Of a DNA stretch of 24,774 bases, positions 23,787 through 24,774 are shown piece by piece. Position numbers and translations under genes: made by a program. Each line of letters opens with the position of its first letter. Positions within the stretch are counted from its first letter, which is position 1. This DNA comes from CAJXVY01 sp965657575 (GTDB taxonomy: Bacteria; Actinomycetota; Actinomycetes; Actinomycetales; Microbacteriaceae), in the NCBI GenBank assembly GCA_965657575.1, contig CBFHOK010000015.1:1-24774 (forward strand). The letters run 5' to 3'. A model generated the notes under the pieces. The model was not told the origin of the DNA. It was given only the letters and a program-made list of their open reading frames with translations, and ran no database searches.

Positions 23787-24774
23787 TGGATATCAAATCA
23801 CTTCCGAAGATTTCGCTTCATGACCACTTAGACGGCGGACTTAGACCACTAACGATTGTGGAGATTGCCAACGAAATCGGCCACACCCTTCCAGAAAATG
23901 ACGAGCACGGATTGGCAACTTGGTTTTACCAAAGTGCAAACTCAGGCTCCCTTGAGCGATATCTATCAACTTTTGAACACACTCTGGCAGTCATGCAAAA
24001 ACCTGAACATCTAAGACGCATTGCAACCGAAACCGTTTTGGATTTGCACGAAGATGGAGTTATCTATGCAGAGCTCAGGTGGGCACCGGAGCAACACCAG
24101 CATGCTGGGCTTAGCCTTCAAGAGGCAGTCGATGCCGTGCAGGACGGTTTAGAAGAGGGCATGCAACTGGTTGAGGCTATGGGTGGTTTTATTCGTACAG
24201 GTCAGATTTTGTGCGCAATGAGACAGGGGACCAGAAGTCTCGAGATTGCGGAACTGGCCGTGGCAAACAGAAACGATGGTGTTGTCGGGTTTGATATAGC
24301 AGGGCCAGAAAAGGGCTTTCCAGCCTCATTGCACAAGGTCGCATTCGATTACCTTGCGTCTGAATTGATGCCGGTTACCGTTCACGCTGGCGAAGCCGAT
24401 GGGCTTACATCTATAAAGGACGCAGTGGTCAGCGGCCGGGCAATACGAATCGGTCACGGGGTGAATCTGATTGAAGATGTGATGTTGACCAGAACTGAGG
24501 GCGACACTGACTTGGTGGTTTTGGGTCCAGTCGCTGAGTGGATTCACGATAGGCAGTTTGCCCTAGAAATTGCCCCTAGCTCCAATCTGCAAACTGGCGC
24601 AGGGGAATTACTAGGAAGCGGCATAGCAAACCATCCTTTTGATGCTCTATATGACCTTGGATTTCAGGTGACAGTGAATACCGACAACAGGCTGCAGTCT
24701 GCAACTACGTTGACTCGTGAGCTAGAAATGCTGAGCGAAACATTTGGCTACGAGTTGGAAGACATCCACCAGTT
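23786..24774 (+). CDS. add: Adenosine deaminase, 3'-truncated by the window
   Basis: A zinc hydrolase that converts adenosine and deoxyadenosine to inosine forms. The frame opens with ATG overlapping the deoA stop (TAATG) and stays open to the window end, giving 329 residues of an expected 350 to 370. Seen: SLHDHLDGGLR with the two metal His residues, the VHAGEADG motif with the metal His and catalytic Glu, RIGHGVN, APSSNLQTGA, and VTVNTDNRLQS, the actinobacterial version of the metal-Asp motif that is NTDDP elsewhere. All catalytic residues that can be checked are present. It extends the pyrimidine salvage of cdd and deoA to purines within the same operon. Confidence 0.95.
   Translation, partial: MDIKSLPKISLHDHLDGGLRPLTIVEIANEIGHTLPENDEHGLATWFYQSANSGSLERYLSTFEHTLAVMQKPEHLRRIATETVLDLHEDGVIYAELRWAPEQHQHAGLSLQEAVDAVQDGLEEGMQLVEAMGGFIRTGQILCAMRQGTRSLEIAELAVANRNDGVVGFDIAGPEKGFPASLHKVAFDYLASELMPVTVHAGEADGLTSIKDAVVSGRAIRIGHGVNLIEDVMLTRTEGDTDLVVLGPVAEWIHDRQFALEIAPSSNLQTGAGELLGSGIANHPFDALYDLGFQVTVNTDNRLQSATTLTRELEMLSETFGYELEDIHQ

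Noticed and set aside
1..24774. tRNA or rRNA genes, CRISPR arrays, insertion sequences, prophage or defence genes
   Set aside because: No cloverleaf, repeat-spacer array, transposase, integrase or defence-type protein was found by reading; all long frames belong to housekeeping or transport genes.

Overview
The window is chromosomal DNA from an actinobacterium. It most resembles the compact, mid-GC Microbacteriaceae of fresh water (the Rhodoluna/Aquiluna type). This placement is an inference from protein style, from SdhC and SdhD as short separate membrane anchors, from TANNNT -10 boxes placed directly before start codons, and from the very tight packing. Most operon neighbours overlap by 1 to 4 bases, there are two tail-to-tail overlaps, and no stretch above about 220 bases lacks a gene. 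I see no rRNA, tRNA, CRISPR array, insertion sequence, phage gene or attachment site.

Layout. (1) 1-594: the 3' part of folD (+). (2) 4494-578 (-): an ABC exporter, then kynureninase and tryptophan 2,3-dioxygenase, an operon for breaking tryptophan down to anthranilate that lacks a formamidase gene here. (3) 10333-4550 (-): xthA, trpS, then an FMN riboswitch and the riboflavin genes ribD-ribE-ribBA-ribH, followed by a small membrane protein. (4) 10367-11890 (+): a divergent PTS enzyme I homologue, transcribed away from xthA across a 33-bp gap. (5) 15661-11887 (-): sdhC-sdhD-sdhA-sdhB and a translationally coupled Rieske lipoprotein. (6) 15762-16859 (+): manC. (7) 16989-24774 (+): a BMP-family lipoprotein, a strong terminator, a double ABC ATPase, two permeases, cytidine deaminase, thymidine phosphorylase and adenosine deaminase (cut by the window end).

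How the genes work together. Region 7 is a self-contained nucleoside scavenging system: capture by the lipoprotein, import by the ABC complex, then deamination and phosphorolysis of the nucleosides. Region 3 makes riboflavin from GTP and ribulose 5-phosphate under FMN feedback. The expression platform is directly visible: a perfect 9-bp stem buries the ribD ribosome binding site. Region 5 is respiratory complex II plus an extra Rieske protein of unknown partner.

Nothing here amounts to a wholly new system. The best leads are the divergent, apparently partnerless enzyme I, the Rieske lipoprotein tied to complex II, the exporter-kynU-kynA operon, the set of leaderless promoters, and the hairpin with a 7-codon reading frame in the BMP leader.
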